Source of the DNA: Chloroflexota bacterium
GTDB taxonomy: Bacteria; Chloroflexota; Dehalococcoidia; Lucifugimonadales; Lucifugimonadaceae
DNA: 40,956 nucleotides
Direction of reading: 5' to 3'
Assembly (NCBI GenBank): GCA_002721615.1
Contig: PBKW01000027.1
Coordinates: forward strand, 1 to 40,956
The stretch's first letter is position 1, and each line of letters opens with the position of its first letter. Positions 18,263 to 27,287 of the stretch are shown piece by piece. A program made the translations under genes and the position numbers. The notes beneath the pieces are model-generated. The model made no database searches. It was not told where the DNA came from and saw only the letters and a list, made by a program, of their open reading frames with translations.

Positions 18263-19153
18263 ATGAAAGAAAAAATAGGTTTCGTTGGATTAGGTATTAT
18301 GGGAAAACCAATGGCATCAAACTTGATAGACGCAGAATACTCTGTGAATGCATATGATTTAATAAGTGATAACGTTACTTCTCTTATAGAGAAAGGAATA
18401 GATAGTTCTTCATCTCCAAAGGAAGTCTCAGAAAACAGTGATGTTATAATAGTAATGGTTCAAAATTCCCCTCAGTCTGAAAAAGCAATTCTTGGCGAAA
18501 ATGGAATACTTAATGGTGCTTCAAAAGGGAATTTAATAATTGATATGAGTTCTATTTCTCCACTTGTTTCACAAAAAATTTCTAAAGAATGTGAAAAAAA
18601 AGGAGTAGATTTTATAGATGCTCCTGTTTCAGGAGGAGAACCTGGAGCTATAGAAGGAACTTTAGCAATAATGGTAGGAGGCAAATCTTCTTCATTTGAA
18701 AGAGCTAAACCAATTTTTGAAACCTTAGGATCTTCTTCAGTACTTTGTGGAGATATAGGGGCAGGAAATTTTACAAAATTAGCTAATCAAATCATAGTTG
18801 GAGCAAATATACATGCTTTATCTGAAGCTTTGGTTCTAACAACTAAAGCAGGATTAGATCCTGAAACTGTATTTAATGCTATTAAAGGAGGTCTTGCGGG
18901 CAGCAACGTGATGAACACAAAAGCTCCAATGATGTTCAATAGAAATTTCGATCCTGGTTTTAGAATCGAATTACACTTAAAAGATATTACTAATGCCATG
19001 CAAACAGCTAATGAATTAAATATTCCTTTGCAAGTAACTGCGAACCTTCATCAAGTTCTAACATCATTAGTATTAAATGGAAAAGGAAAACTTGATCATT
19101 CAGGAATATTACAGTTTGTTGAAGAACAATCTACTATTGAAGTCAAAAAATAA
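18263..19153 (+). CDS. 3-hydroxyisobutyrate / tartronate-semialdehyde reductase-family dehydrogenase
   Basis: This is a beta-hydroxyacid dehydrogenase using NAD(P). GFVGLGIMGKPMASNL contains the GxGxxG fingerprint (residues 9-14), FIDAPVSGGEPGA is the substrate-binding signature, and GAGNFTKLANQI carries the catalytic lysine Lys172. Length 296 is standard. GarR, MmsB and succinic-semialdehyde reductase relatives share these motifs, so the substrate is not settled. GGAGG lies 4 nt before the ATG. The next gene, an Ldh2 dehydrogenase, starts 24 nt downstream, and the two probably form one unit oxidising or reducing related hydroxy acids. Confidence 0.88.
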   Translation: MKEKIGFVGLGIMGKPMASNLIDAEYSVNAYDLISDNVTSLIEKGIDSSSSPKEVSENSDVIIVMVQNSPQSEKAILGENGILNGASKGNLIIDMSSISPLVSQKISKECEKKGVDFIDAPVSGGEPGAIEGTLAIMVGGKSSSFERAKPIFETLGSSSVLCGDIGAGNFTKLANQIIVGANIHALSEALVLTTKAGLDPETVFNAIKGGLAGSNVMNTKAPMMFNRNFDPGFRIELHLKDITNAMQTANELNIPLQVTANLHQVLTSLVLNGKGKLDHSGILQFVEEQSTIEVKK

Positions 19154-19177
19154 ATACTAATTACTAAAAGGGAAAAA

Positions 19178-20284
19178 ATGCTTGAAAGATTTCATGTGCC
19201 TGATGATATTGCTGTTCGTGTTGATGATAAAAAATTAAAAGAGGTTGTAGAAAAAATTTTCCAGAGTAGAGGAATTTCAGAAAAAGACTCTCAAATTGCT
19301 TCAGACGTTCTACTATCTGCTGATATCAAAGGTGTTGATACTCATGGAGTTTCTAACATGTTAAGAAGATATTTACAGTACTATGATGATGGTATAGCTA
19401 AACCTGACGCAGATTGGAATATTATTAGGGAAACTGCTTCTTGTGCTACTGTTGATTGTGATAGAGGACTAGGTCTGATTGTAGCTCCTCAATGTATGGA
19501 TATAGCCATAGAAAAAGCTAAAAACACAGGTGTTGGTATGGTATCTATGGGCAACGGAAGACATTTAGGAATGGCAGGATATCATGCTGCTAAAGCACTT
19601 GAACACGACATGATTGGGGTATGTATGACTTCTTCTTCTAGTGGTGTGGTCCCCACATTTGCTTCAAAAGCAGTATTAGGAACAAACCCTATAGCTTTGG
19701 CGGCGCCTGCAAAACATGAAATCCCATTTATCTTTGATGCTGCCACTAGTACCATCGCAACCAATAAAATTAGATTAGCACAAAGGCTAGGTGTACAATT
19801 AGCACCAGGCTGGGTAGCGGATAAAAACGGAAATCCAGTGATGGAAAATTTCTCCTTAAAATCTACTAATGATCCAGATGAAGAGAGACTTCTTCAATTA
19901 CCATTAGGAGCAACAAGAGAATTAGGTTCTCATAAGGGATACTCCTTAGGAGTTGTTGTCGACATTTTAGGGTCAATTTTAAACGGGAATTTAGCAGGAC
20001 CTCTTAGTAATAATGTTCTTCATCAAAATCATTTCGTTGCAGCTTATTCAATTGAAGCGTTTATAGATACAAAAACCTTTAAAGAACTAATGGATAAATA
20101 TTTAAAAGCTTTGAGAGAATTACCTCCAGCCCCTGGATATGAAAGAGTATTATATGCTGGTTTACCTGAACATGAAGAATCCCAAAAAAGATTGGAAAAA
20201 GGAATCCCATTACATCCAGAAGTAATAAGTTGGTTTGAAAATATATGTTCAGAATTAGGAATAGAATTTGATATTATTAAATAA
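19178..20284 (+). CDS. Malate/L-lactate/ureidoglycolate dehydrogenase-family oxidoreductase (Ldh2)
   Basis: This is a member of the Ldh2/MDH2 family (NAD(P)-dependent 2-hydroxyacid, ureidoglycolate or imine reductases; not the classical LDH fold). The signature ADIKGVDTHGVSN carries the probable catalytic His56. GNGRHLGMAGYHA, GTNPIALAAPA and HKGYSLGVVVDILGSILNG are further conserved blocks. The 368-residue length is slightly long, owing to an N-terminal extension and a C-terminal tail. A GGGAAAAA ribosome-binding stretch precedes the ATG. The actual substrate cannot be read from sequence; the upstream hydroxyacid dehydrogenase suggests a shared carboxylic-acid pathway. Confidence 0.88.
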   Translation: MLERFHVPDDIAVRVDDKKLKEVVEKIFQSRGISEKDSQIASDVLLSADIKGVDTHGVSNMLRRYLQYYDDGIAKPDADWNIIRETASCATVDCDRGLGLIVAPQCMDIAIEKAKNTGVGMVSMGNGRHLGMAGYHAAKALEHDMIGVCMTSSSSGVVPTFASKAVLGTNPIALAAPAKHEIPFIFDAATSTIATNKIRLAQRLGVQLAPGWVADKNGNPVMENFSLKSTNDPDEERLLQLPLGATRELGSHKGYSLGVVVDILGSILNGNLAGPLSNNVLHQNHFVAAYSIEAFIDTKTFKELMDKYLKALRELPPAPGYERVLYAGLPEHEESQKRLEKGIPLHPEVISWFENICSELGIEFDIIK

Positions 20285-20325
20285 CCTTTTAATACTTTCC
20301 TTAAAAACTAAAATATATAAATAAT

Positions 20326-20820
20326 ATGGAAAGACATTTTACTTCAACAGTCTTCGTAGTTAACTTACTTAAAAAAGCCATACTTCTACACTGGCATGAA
20401 AAAGTTGGTGCATGGCTTCCTCCTGGAGGTCATATTGAAAAAAATGAAGATCCTGTACAAACTGCTAAGAGAGAAGTACTAGAAGAAACAGGATTAAAAA
20501 TTAAAATATTAGAGAAAAAAGATAAAAATATATTTAAAGAAATTGTACAAGTAGAGCCTCCACATACTATTTTGTTAGAGAAAATTGATGATCCTAAATC
20601 TGGTTTACATGAACATATAGATATGATCTATTTTGGAATAAATATTGAAAATTCAGATATACCTCAAAATTGGCAATGGGTTACAAAAAAACAACTTGAA
20701 CAATCTCTTCCTCTTCTAAAATATGACGGATCTAAATTACCTCCTCCTGAAGATGTAAAAATATTAGGATTAGAAGCAATAAATTATGTACTAAAAAATC
20801 ATAAAAATAACGTAAAATAA
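20326..20820 (+). CDS. Nudix hydrolase
   Basis: The protein hydrolyses a nucleoside diphosphate-linked or similar pyrophosphate substrate. A perfect Nudix box occupies residues 35-57: Gly35, Glu41, then REVLEETGL ending with the metal-binding Glu residues 50, 53 and 54, preceded by AWLPPGG. The 164-residue size is typical of a single-domain Nudix protein. The substrate is unknown. No Shine-Dalgarno is visible before the ATG; instead TATATAAATAAT lies immediately upstream, so a leaderless or very short transcript is possible. ilvD follows 29 nt downstream. Confidence 0.9.
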   Translation: MERHFTSTVFVVNLLKKAILLHWHEKVGAWLPPGGHIEKNEDPVQTAKREVLEETGLKIKILEKKDKNIFKEIVQVEPPHTILLEKIDDPKSGLHEHIDMIYFGINIENSDIPQNWQWVTKKQLEQSLPLLKYDGSKLPPPEDVKILGLEAINYVLKNHKNNVK

Positions 20821-20849
20821 ATAGATAAAATATTTTTAAGGAGAATTCA

Positions 20850-22550
20850 ATGAGTAATTCTAAAGCACCTAAAAGAGAAATAGGAAAACACAGAAGTTGG
20901 GAGACTACCGAAGGAGCAACAAGAGCTCCACATCGATCAATGATGAAAGCAATGGGTCTTACAGATAAAGATATTAATGCCCCTTTTGTAGGCATTGCTT
21001 CTACTCATAATGAAGTCACCCCATGTAATGCAGGAATTGGACCATTAGCCGAAGAAGCTAAAAAAGGAGTTTTTGCTGCTAAAGGAACTCCTTTTGTATT
21101 TGGAACTATTACCGTTAGCGACGCCATTTCTATGAACACTGTAGGTATGAAAGGTTCATTAGTTAGTAGAGAAGTTATTGCCGATTCTATTGAAACTGTT
21201 GTTTTTGCAGAAAGATTCGATGGGTTAATTGCTATAGCAGGATGTGACAAGAGTTTGCCAGGATCTATGATGGCAATAGCTAGACTTAATGTGCCTTCTG
21301 TATTTGTTTATGGAGGTTCAATTCTTCCAGGAAGTTACAAAGGAGAAAACATTCAAATCCAAGACGTCTTTGAAGCAGTGGGAAAACATCAAAAAGGTGA
21401 TATCGATGATAATGAATTATATCAAATAGAATCAAGGGCTTGTCCTGGACCTGGATCTTGTGGTGGAATGTTTACTGCTAACACTATGTCATCAGTTGGA
21501 GAAGCTTTAGGTTTAAGTTTGCCTGGTTCAGCATCTGAAGCTGCAGTAGATCAAAGAAAATCTGCTTCAAGTCGTGCCGCAGGAGAAGCTGTCCTCCATT
21601 TACTAAGAGAAAATATAAAACCATCAGACATTCTTACCAAAAAAGCTTTTGAAAATGCTGTCACTGTAGTGACATCTATGGGTGGGTCAACAAATAGTGC
21701 CCTTCACTTACCTGCAATAGCTCAAGAGATGGGTGTAGATTTAACTTTAGATGATATACATAACATTTCTATGAGAACACCTCAATTGGCAGATATGAAG
21801 CCGGCTGGAAAGTTTTTGATGTATGACTTGGATAAAGTAGGAGGAGTACCATTAGTAATGAAAAGACTTCTGAATTTAGGTTTAATTCACGGAGATTGTA
21901 TTACTGTGACAGGAAAAACTGTATCTGAAAATCTAAAAAATATTCCAAACAATGAAGAAGAAAACACCGTTGTAGTAAAAGAAGACTCTCCTATTAGTAA
22001 AACAGGTGGATTAGTAGTACTTCATGGAAACCTTGCACCTGATGGAGCTGTACTTAAAGTAGCTGGTCATAATTATGGGAAGAAATGGGCTGGGCCTGCT
22101 AGAGTTTTTAACCAAGAAGAAGAATGTATGGAAGCTTTAAAAAAACATTCTATCAAACCAGGAGATTTCGTAGTAATAAGATATGAAGGTCCTAAAGGAG
22201 GACCTGGAATGAGAGAAATGCTTTCTGTAACAAGCGCTATAGTAGGACAAGGCTTAGGAGATAAAACTTTTTTAATGACTGATGGAAGATTTTCTGGGGC
22301 ATCTCATGGCCCTATGATAGGTCATGTAGGGCCTGAAGCAGCAGTTGGAGGTCCTATTGCTACTGTAGAAAATGGCGATCTGATAGAAATAGATCTAGAA
22401 AAATTTGAATTAAATATCAAAATAAGTAATGAAGAAATGAAATCTAGATTAAATAATATAGTATTACCTAAACCCCCTTATACAAGTGGAGTATTAGGAA
22501 AATACATAAAACTTGTTCAACCAGCCTCTAAGGGTGCTTACACTGGATAA
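20850..22550 (+). CDS. ilvD: Dihydroxy-acid dehydratase
   Basis: IlvD dehydrates 2,3-dihydroxy-isovalerate and 2,3-dihydroxy-3-methylvalerate in branched-chain amino-acid synthesis, using an iron-sulfur cluster. Three candidate ligands are in place: Cys59 in NEVTPCNAG, Cys132 in AGCDKSLPG and Cys204 in GPGSCGGMF. The C-terminal [16 protein letters not shown] and [11 protein letters not shown] blocks are typical. At 566 residues it is the length of the group that includes the [2Fe-2S] enzymes of mycobacteria and plants. AAGGAG lies 6 nt before the ATG. Its stop codon abuts that of the convergent MFS gene. Confidence 0.96.
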   Translation: MSNSKAPKREIGKHRSWETTEGATRAPHRSMMKAMGLTDKDINAPFVGIASTHNEVTPCNAGIGPLAEEAKKGVFAAKGTPFVFGTITVSDAISMNTVGMKGSLVSREVIADSIETVVFAERFDGLIAIAGCDKSLPGSMMAIARLNVPSVFVYGGSILPGSYKGENIQIQDVFEAVGKHQKGDIDDNELYQIESRACPGPGSCGGMFTANTMSSVGEALGLSLPGSASEAAVDQRKSASSRAAGEAVLHLLRENIKPSDILTKKAFENAVTVVTSMGGSTNSALHLPAIAQEMGVDLTLDDIHNISMRTPQLADMKPAGKFLMYDLDKVGGVPLVMKRLLNLGLIHGDCITVTGKTVSENLKNIPNNEEENTVVVKEDSPISKTGGLVVLHGNLAPDGAVLKVAGHNYGKKWAGPARVFNQEEECMEALKKHSIKPGDFVVIRYEGPKGGPGMREMLSVTSAIVGQGLGDKTFLMTDGRFSGASHGPMIGHVGPEAAVGGPIATVENGDLIEIDLEKFELNIKISNEEMKSRLNNIVLPKPPYTSGVLGKYIKLVQPASKGAYTG

Positions 22551-23741
22551 CTATTTTTTTAATCCAGTTAAGAAAATGACCCAAGACAAGAAAATAGTAG
22601 TAGTTGAAATAATAAAAATTAGTTGAAACCCAGAAACTCCTAAAATAATAAATCCTATAAATGGACCAAAAGCTGAACCAAAATCAGCCCAAGTATTAAA
22701 TTTTGATAATTCAATAGATCTCGAAGAATCACCACTTAAGTGACCAGTAATGGATTCTAAGGATACGTCTGTTCCAACACTGAAGAAAAACAATAATAAA
22801 AAAGATAAAAACATCAACTCTAAACTTGAAGTTGAATAAATCAATAGAATACAACCAATAATCATAAAGATCACACACGAATTCACAACAAAATTTTTAC
22901 CTATTTTGTCAGAAATTTCACCATATATAAAAGACAAAAATAAATCAGCAAACCATCTAAGACCTAAGACGAAACTTCCTAAAGTAATTGCAGTTAACTG
23001 GAAACCTATCAAAGTATTATCATTCACTAATACTTTAGAAACAAATACAGAAGCAGTAGCTAATAATATTCCATTAGCAGTAAATGCAGAAGAAAATCGT
23101 AACAATCCTGTTGAAATCAACTTAAATCTATTATTTAAATCTTTTTCATGATTTGCTTTAGATATACTGCTTATCGAAAAATCAGGAATTAAAATTGCTA
23201 TTAACATCATAAATAAGCCAAATAAGCCAAAAATTGTAAAAGTTATTTCAATATTTGTTATTTGGATTAGTAAAGAACCTAACACAACAGATAATAAACT
23301 TCCTCCTCTCAATGAAGCATTTGCAAATCCCAAATAACGAGCCTTTTTATGGTCTGAACCAAACTCAAAAGCTGATAATTGAACTCCCAATCTTTGAAAT
23401 GAAAAACATACACCCCAAAACAATCTAGCAATTAATAAAATTATTATATTTTCATTAATTCCATAAGAAATAGTCGTTAAAGAACCAATAAAAATTGAAA
23501 TAATAAATGGAAATTTGAATCCAAATTTCAAATAATATTTTGATGCTAAAAAGTTAGTAAAAATTCTAACAAATCTGTTAATACTTAATGCTATTCCTAT
23601 CCAAAATCCTAATTTAAGTCCCCAATAATCTTTAATTCCAAATTCCTCAGGACTTAAAGGAAGTATTAAGTAAATTAATGAATCTCCTAAAACCACACAG
23701 GCAAATGGAATCACAGTATATAAAAATTGCTTAGGAAACAT
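22551..23741 (-). CDS. MFS transporter
   Basis: The 396-residue protein is hydrophobic throughout, with about 12 predicted membrane helices in two halves and a cytoplasmic loop in the middle around residues 195-205. The second half contains the motif-A-like YGEISDKIGKNFV after an aspartate-rich WFADL region. The first half has RLFWGVCFSFQRLG. The class is major facilitator, but no substrate signature is recognisable. It overlaps no neighbour but abuts ilvD tail to tail. The NYN gene upstream on the same strand ends 27 nt before its start. Confidence 0.85.
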   Translation of the reverse strand: MFPKQFLYTVIPFACVVLGDSLIYLILPLSPEEFGIKDYWGLKLGFWIGIALSINRFVRIFTNFLASKYYLKFGFKFPFIISIFIGSLTTISYGINENIIILLIARLFWGVCFSFQRLGVQLSAFEFGSDHKKARYLGFANASLRGGSLLSVVLGSLLIQITNIEITFTIFGLFGLFMMLIAILIPDFSISSISKANHEKDLNNRFKLISTGLLRFSSAFTANGILLATASVFVSKVLVNDNTLIGFQLTAITLGSFVLGLRWFADLFLSFIYGEISDKIGKNFVVNSCVIFMIIGCILLIYSTSSLELMFLSFLLLFFFSVGTDVSLESITGHLSGDSSRSIELSKFNTWADFGSAFGPFIGFIILGVSGFQLIFIISTTTIFLSWVIFLTGLKK

Positions 23742-23768
23742 TTATATCAGACGATTAAAGCTCAAGAA

Positions 23769-24722
23769 TTAATTAGAATTCTTTTTTAACCAAGAAAATA
23801 TTTTAATTTTAGATTTTTCTTTCTCTTTTGATTTATAGTTTCCATTCCTAAGTTCAGGAGGACTGGAAACATGAGAATTTCTACCATTAGAATAACCAGA
23901 GCTAACTAATCTTTTATTCTTAAATTCTTCTCTATGAGATTTTTGATCTATCTTTTTTCTGTTAGAAGGTTTTGAAATATTATTGCCGTTCATATTCTTA
24001 ATAGAAGATCTTCTGATTGAAGGCTTTTTAGAAGATTTAGAATTAGAATTTTTTAATGTATTTCTGGATACTTTATTTTCACCTTCAGGAGAAGAGTCTT
24101 CATCCATAATTTCTTTCTTAGAAAATGATTCCTTAATTTTCTTTATTTCTGTTTTAGTCATCCATAGATTATTGAAATATGATTTATTAAATTTAATTAC
24201 TAAATCAGAAATTTTTGAAGATTCAGGAGAAATATTAGTTTCAAAACCAGCTATCTCAACATGTTTTCCCAAATCTTTAACAGCTTGTATTGCTGGATAA
24301 AAATCACCGTCTCCACTTACAAGTATTGCAGTATCATATAAATTTTCATAAGCACATTTTAGAAGATCTATAGCTATCATCACATCTACACCTTTTTCAA
24401 CCATAGCTTGACCTCTTTGCTTGACAATACCTAACCTTACTTCCATATAAGGAGTATCGTAAAGAGAACTCAAGAATCTTTCCTGTTCGTCTGATCTTAT
24501 GTTTTGACGAATATTATAATAGTAAGTTCTAACTAAACTTCTAGTACCAGCTAATTTTTCAGAAAATTTACCGAATCTTAAATCATGTCTAGTTAAATGT
24601 TGAGTCATAACATGATAGAGATTACTACCATCTATGAATACCATCACACGATCTTTAGTCTTTTCTTTAGTCTTTTCTTTAGTCTTTTCTAGTTTTTTTA
24701 TTTCTCCACTTTTTCTCACCAT
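23769..24722 (-). CDS. NYN (LabA/DUF88-like) PIN-fold protein with basic C-terminal tail
   Basis: The protein has a short N-terminal segment with three EKTK repeats, then a NYN domain of the PIN-like nuclease superfamily at about residues 26-190. The acidic pocket is formed by Asp31 (VFIDGSNLY), Asp113/Asp119 (KGVDVMIAIDLL) and Asp138/Asp140 (VSGDGDFYPA). Such domains are predicted metal-dependent RNases or RNA-processing factors. The last ~100 residues are Lys/Arg/Ser/Asn-rich and look disordered, suitable for binding RNA. GGGGAG 5 nt before the ATG supports the start upstream of the repeat. The in vivo target is unknown. Confidence 0.85.
   Translation of the reverse strand: MVRKSGEIKKLEKTKEKTKEKTKDRVMVFIDGSNLYHVMTQHLTRHDLRFGKFSEKLAGTRSLVRTYYYNIRQNIRSDEQERFLSSLYDTPYMEVRLGIVKQRGQAMVEKGVDVMIAIDLLKCAYENLYDTAILVSGDGDFYPAIQAVKDLGKHVEIAGFETNISPESSKISDLVIKFNKSYFNNLWMTKTEIKKIKESFSKKEIMDEDSSPEGENKVSRNTLKNSNSKSSKKPSIRRSSIKNMNGNNISKPSNRKKIDQKSHREEFKNKRLVSSGYSNGRNSHVSSPPELRNGNYKSKEKEKSKIKIFSWLKKNSN
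24653..24688 (-). repeat. Three perfect 12-bp tandem repeats inside the NYN gene
   Basis: The plus-strand unit ctttagtctttt occurs three times in a row at 24653-24664, 24665-24676 and 24677-24688. It encodes consecutive Glu-Lys-Thr-Lys units between the start codon and the NYN domain. Copy-number change would stay in frame and only alter a charged linker. Confidence 0.85.
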
Positions 24723-24896
24723 ATTTTCTCCCCACTACTTCTAAGTTATCAATCAGTTTTTGTAGATTTATTAATTTTTTATCATGTTACTCATAATTAC
24801 AATTGAATAAGGAAACCTTTTAGTACCAATATTGAATTAATATTATAATAACCCCATAATTTAGAATATATATATATAATTATTTAAAGGATCAAA

Positions 24897-25580
24897 ATGA
24901 ATTTATCTGTAAAATTTAAACCACCTTGTGCTATGCCAAATGGTCTTCAATGTATAAACGATGAAATCTTCATAATAGATCAATTTACTGATAATGTATT
25001 CGTGATTGACCAAAAAGGCAAAGTAAAAAGAGTAATTAATACTATAACAGAAAATGGTTCAGGTGTAACAATTGGTGGAGGGTTTCTTTGGACAGCATCT
25101 AACGGCAGGACAAAAGCACGTGAATACAGATCAACAGATACTCATATGCCTTGGATTTACAAACTTGACCTAAATTCTGGAGAAATGGTAGATAGGTTCC
25201 CAACGCCTGATGGTGGCGGAATTCATGGAATAGAATGGGATGAGGGGAAAATATGGATTACTGGATTTAATCCAAAAGCTTTAATTTTGGTAGACGCAAA
25301 TAATTTTAAAGAAATTAAGAAAATTCCTATTAACCAAGAGGTTGCCCATGGTTTAGCTAGAGTAGAAGATGGAATTTGGTGTGCTGATAGAAGAGCTAAA
25401 GAAATAATCAAATATGATGTGGATAACGGAGATGAACTAGAAAAAATCAAATTTCCTAAAGATGGACCAGATCCACATGGCCTATCTATAGATAATAATG
25501 GAACTCTTTGGTATTGTGATGCGGTACATCCTCCTCCTACAACAAGAGATTTTCCTGAAATCGGAACTATACAATTGTGA
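24897..25580 (+). CDS. Small beta-propeller protein, SMP-30/streptogramin-lyase-like
   Basis: The 227-residue protein is made of short repeated strands typical of a six- to seven-bladed propeller but is short for that fold. Several blades carry a His-Gly-(Ile/Leu) motif: GGIHGIEWD, VAHGLARV and DPHGLSID. This resembles the PHG motifs of virginiamycin-B-lyase and SMP-30/gluconolactonase-like proteins. WYCDAVHPP closes the chain. There is no signal peptide, so it is probably cytoplasmic. An AAGGATC ribosome-binding site precedes the ATG. Its TGA stop overlaps the GTG start of the next gene as GTGA, so the two proteins are made together and probably act in one pathway. The substrate is not known. 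Confidence 0.7.
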   Translation: MNLSVKFKPPCAMPNGLQCINDEIFIIDQFTDNVFVIDQKGKVKRVINTITENGSGVTIGGGFLWTASNGRTKAREYRSTDTHMPWIYKLDLNSGEMVDRFPTPDGGGIHGIEWDEGKIWITGFNPKALILVDANNFKEIKKIPINQEVAHGLARVEDGIWCADRRAKEIIKYDVDNGDELEKIKFPKDGPDPHGLSIDNNGTLWYCDAVHPPPTTRDFPEIGTIQL

Positions 25581-26413
25581 AAACCAATATCTACTATGAT
25601 ACTCATCAACATTTTTGGGATTTTAAACTGAGAGATTATGATTGGATTGAAAAAGGTAGCATTTTAGAAAAAAACTATCTCCCAAAAAATTTAAAACCTA
25701 ACATAGATCAAGTAGAAATAAATAAAGTAGTAACAGTTCAAGCACATCAATCATTAGAAGATACTTTTTGGTTACTTGATTTAGCAGAACAAAATGATTT
25801 CATTGCTGGTGTAGTAGGTTGGGTTGATCTAACAAGCAAAGATCTAAATAAAGTTTTAGATAAACTTCAAAAAAACTCTTTTTTTAAAGGTGTAAGACAT
25901 GTGTGGCATGATGAAACTGAAGAAAGTTGGATAGTTCAAGAATCAGTTTTAAATGGAATAAAAGAATTATCAAATAGAGGAATTCCCTTCGATTTTTTAG
26001 CTAGACCAAATCATTTACCTTATATACCTAAGGTTTTTGAAAAAGCTCCAAATTTAAAAGGAATACTCGACCATATAGGTAAACCTTTGATTGCAGAAGG
26101 AATATTCCAGCCTTGGGCTAAACTAATTTCAGAAATATCTACAATTCCTAATTTATTCTGCAAAATATCAGGAATGATTACTGAGGCAAGTGAGAAATGG
26201 GAAGTTAATGATTTCAATAAATATGTCTTTCATGTTTTTAAAGAATTTGGAGAGAATAGAGTGATGTTTGGTAGCGATTGGCCTGTTTGTCTTTTAGCAG
26301 GAGAATATAAACAAGTGTTCGAGTTACCACTAAAAGTGTTAGAGAAAGATCTTACTGAAAACATAAAGAGAAAGTTCCTTTCTGATAATGCAAAAAAATT
26401 CTATTCTTTGTAG
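25577..26413 (+). CDS. Amidohydrolase family 2 (L-fuconolactonase / sugar-lactonase-like)
   Basis: This is a TIM-barrel metal-dependent hydrolase of the amidohydrolase_2 group, closest in pattern to L-fuconolactonase/L-rhamnonolactonase and 2-pyrone-4,6-dicarboxylate hydrolase. The HxH pair is His10/His12 in YYDTHQHFWD. Further active-site blocks are VRHVWHDE, GILDHIGKP and the C-terminal MFGSDWPVC with the catalytic aspartate. Length (278) is normal. The start is GTG, coupled to the preceding propeller gene by a 4-nt overlap. A lactone or cyclic ester is the likely substrate class; the exact compound is not determined. Confidence 0.85.
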   Translation: MKTNIYYDTHQHFWDFKLRDYDWIEKGSILEKNYLPKNLKPNIDQVEINKVVTVQAHQSLEDTFWLLDLAEQNDFIAGVVGWVDLTSKDLNKVLDKLQKNSFFKGVRHVWHDETEESWIVQESVLNGIKELSNRGIPFDFLARPNHLPYIPKVFEKAPNLKGILDHIGKPLIAEGIFQPWAKLISEISTIPNLFCKISGMITEASEKWEVNDFNKYVFHVFKEFGENRVMFGSDWPVCLLAGEYKQVFELPLKVLEKDLTENIKRKFLSDNAKKFYSL

Positions 26414-26434
26414 TAGTAAAATTATAGGAATAGA

Positions 26435-27196
26435 CTATCCACGACCTATATATGGCATCTTTGTAGCCATAATAGTTACGAATTGAACATTAGTATCTAA
26501 AGGTAAATTAGACATATAAAGCACTGTTTCCCCTACATGTTTTACGTCATAAGTAGGTTCTACCTTCATTGAACCATCAGCTTGTGCTGTACCTGAAGAC
26601 ATTCTTTCTGTCATATTAGTAGCTGCATTCCCAATATCAATTTGACCACATGCTATATTGTATTTTCTACCGTCTAAAGAAATAGATTTAGTTAACCCTG
26701 AAACTCCATGTTTAGTTGCAGTATAAGGTGCAGAATCTGGTCTAGGGGTATAAGCAGAAATTGAACCATTGTTAATAATTCTACCTCCCATAGGATTTTG
26801 AGATTTCATAATTTTAATAGCTTCTTGAGAACATAAAAACGTACCTGTAAGGTTAGAATCTACAACTGTTTGCCATTGCTCATAAGTAAGATCTTCAATA
26901 AGAATTTTGGGAGCTCCACCTCCAGCATTATTAAAAAGTACATCTAGCCTACCAAAATTCTCAAGAGTTTTAGAAAAAAGATTTTTTACAGATTTAGGAT
27001 TACCTACATCAGTTTGTACTCCCAACATTTTCAAGCCTTCATTAGTAGCTTCTTTTACTGTTTCATTTAAAACTTCTTCTCTTCTTCCAGCTATAGCAAC
27101 AGAATAACCATCTTTAGCTAGAGCAAAAGCAGATTCTTTACCAATTCCAGATCCTCCTCCTGTTACTATTGCAACTCTTCCTTCTGATTTAGCCAT
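26435..27196 (-). CDS. Short-chain dehydrogenase/reductase (SDR)
   Basis: This is a classical NAD(P)-dependent SDR of 253 residues. The cofactor motif is TGGGSGIG (12-19), NNAG is at 89-92, and the catalytic Ser145, Tyr158 and Lys162 lie in NNGSISAYT and PYTATKHG. The Arg-rich AGRREE after beta-2 favours NADP(H). The substrate is unknown. GGAG lies 7 nt before the ATG, and a good promoter candidate lies 55 nt upstream. It is convergent with the lactonase-like gene 21 nt away, and a role in the same sugar-acid or alcohol metabolism is possible but unproven. Confidence 0.92.
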   Translation of the reverse strand: MAKSEGRVAIVTGGGSGIGKESAFALAKDGYSVAIAGRREEVLNETVKEATNEGLKMLGVQTDVGNPKSVKNLFSKTLENFGRLDVLFNNAGGGAPKILIEDLTYEQWQTVVDSNLTGTFLCSQEAIKIMKSQNPMGGRIINNGSISAYTPRPDSAPYTATKHGVSGLTKSISLDGRKYNIACGQIDIGNAATNMTERMSSGTAQADGSMKVEPTYDVKHVGETVLYMSNLPLDTNVQFVTIMATKMPYIGRG

Positions 27197-27251
27197 CTTA
27201 ACTCTCCTCTAATACTATTTAATTATCCCTATTAGAAATATTTCACAATTT

Positions 27252-27281
27252 TATATATGCAATTAAATCAATGTTTGACAA
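27252..27281 (-). promoter_or_regulatory. Candidate sigma-70-type promoter for the SDR gene
   Basis: On the minus strand TTGTCA (27281-27276) and TATATA (27257-27252) are separated by 18 nt. The predicted start lies about 45-50 nt before the SDR start codon, in the 91-nt gap after rlmB. The call rests on consensus and position only; the region is AT-rich, so chance matches are possible. Confidence 0.4.
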
Positions 27282-27287
27282 AAAATA

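Noticed and set aside
23983-24300. 105-codon plus-strand frame antisense to the NYN gene.
   Set aside because: It mirrors the low-complexity basic tail and part of the NYN domain; no start signal and no family resemblance.
24861-24882. AT dinucleotide run and TATAAT-like hexamers upstream of 24897.
   Set aside because: Although TATAAT occurs at 24844-24849, no matching -35 is visible and the region is almost pure A/T, so I do not call a promoter.
25223-25612. 129-codon minus-strand frame across the propeller/lactonase junction.
   Set aside because: Both plus-strand genes here have recognisable domains and a GTGA coupling; the opposing frame shows no family motif.
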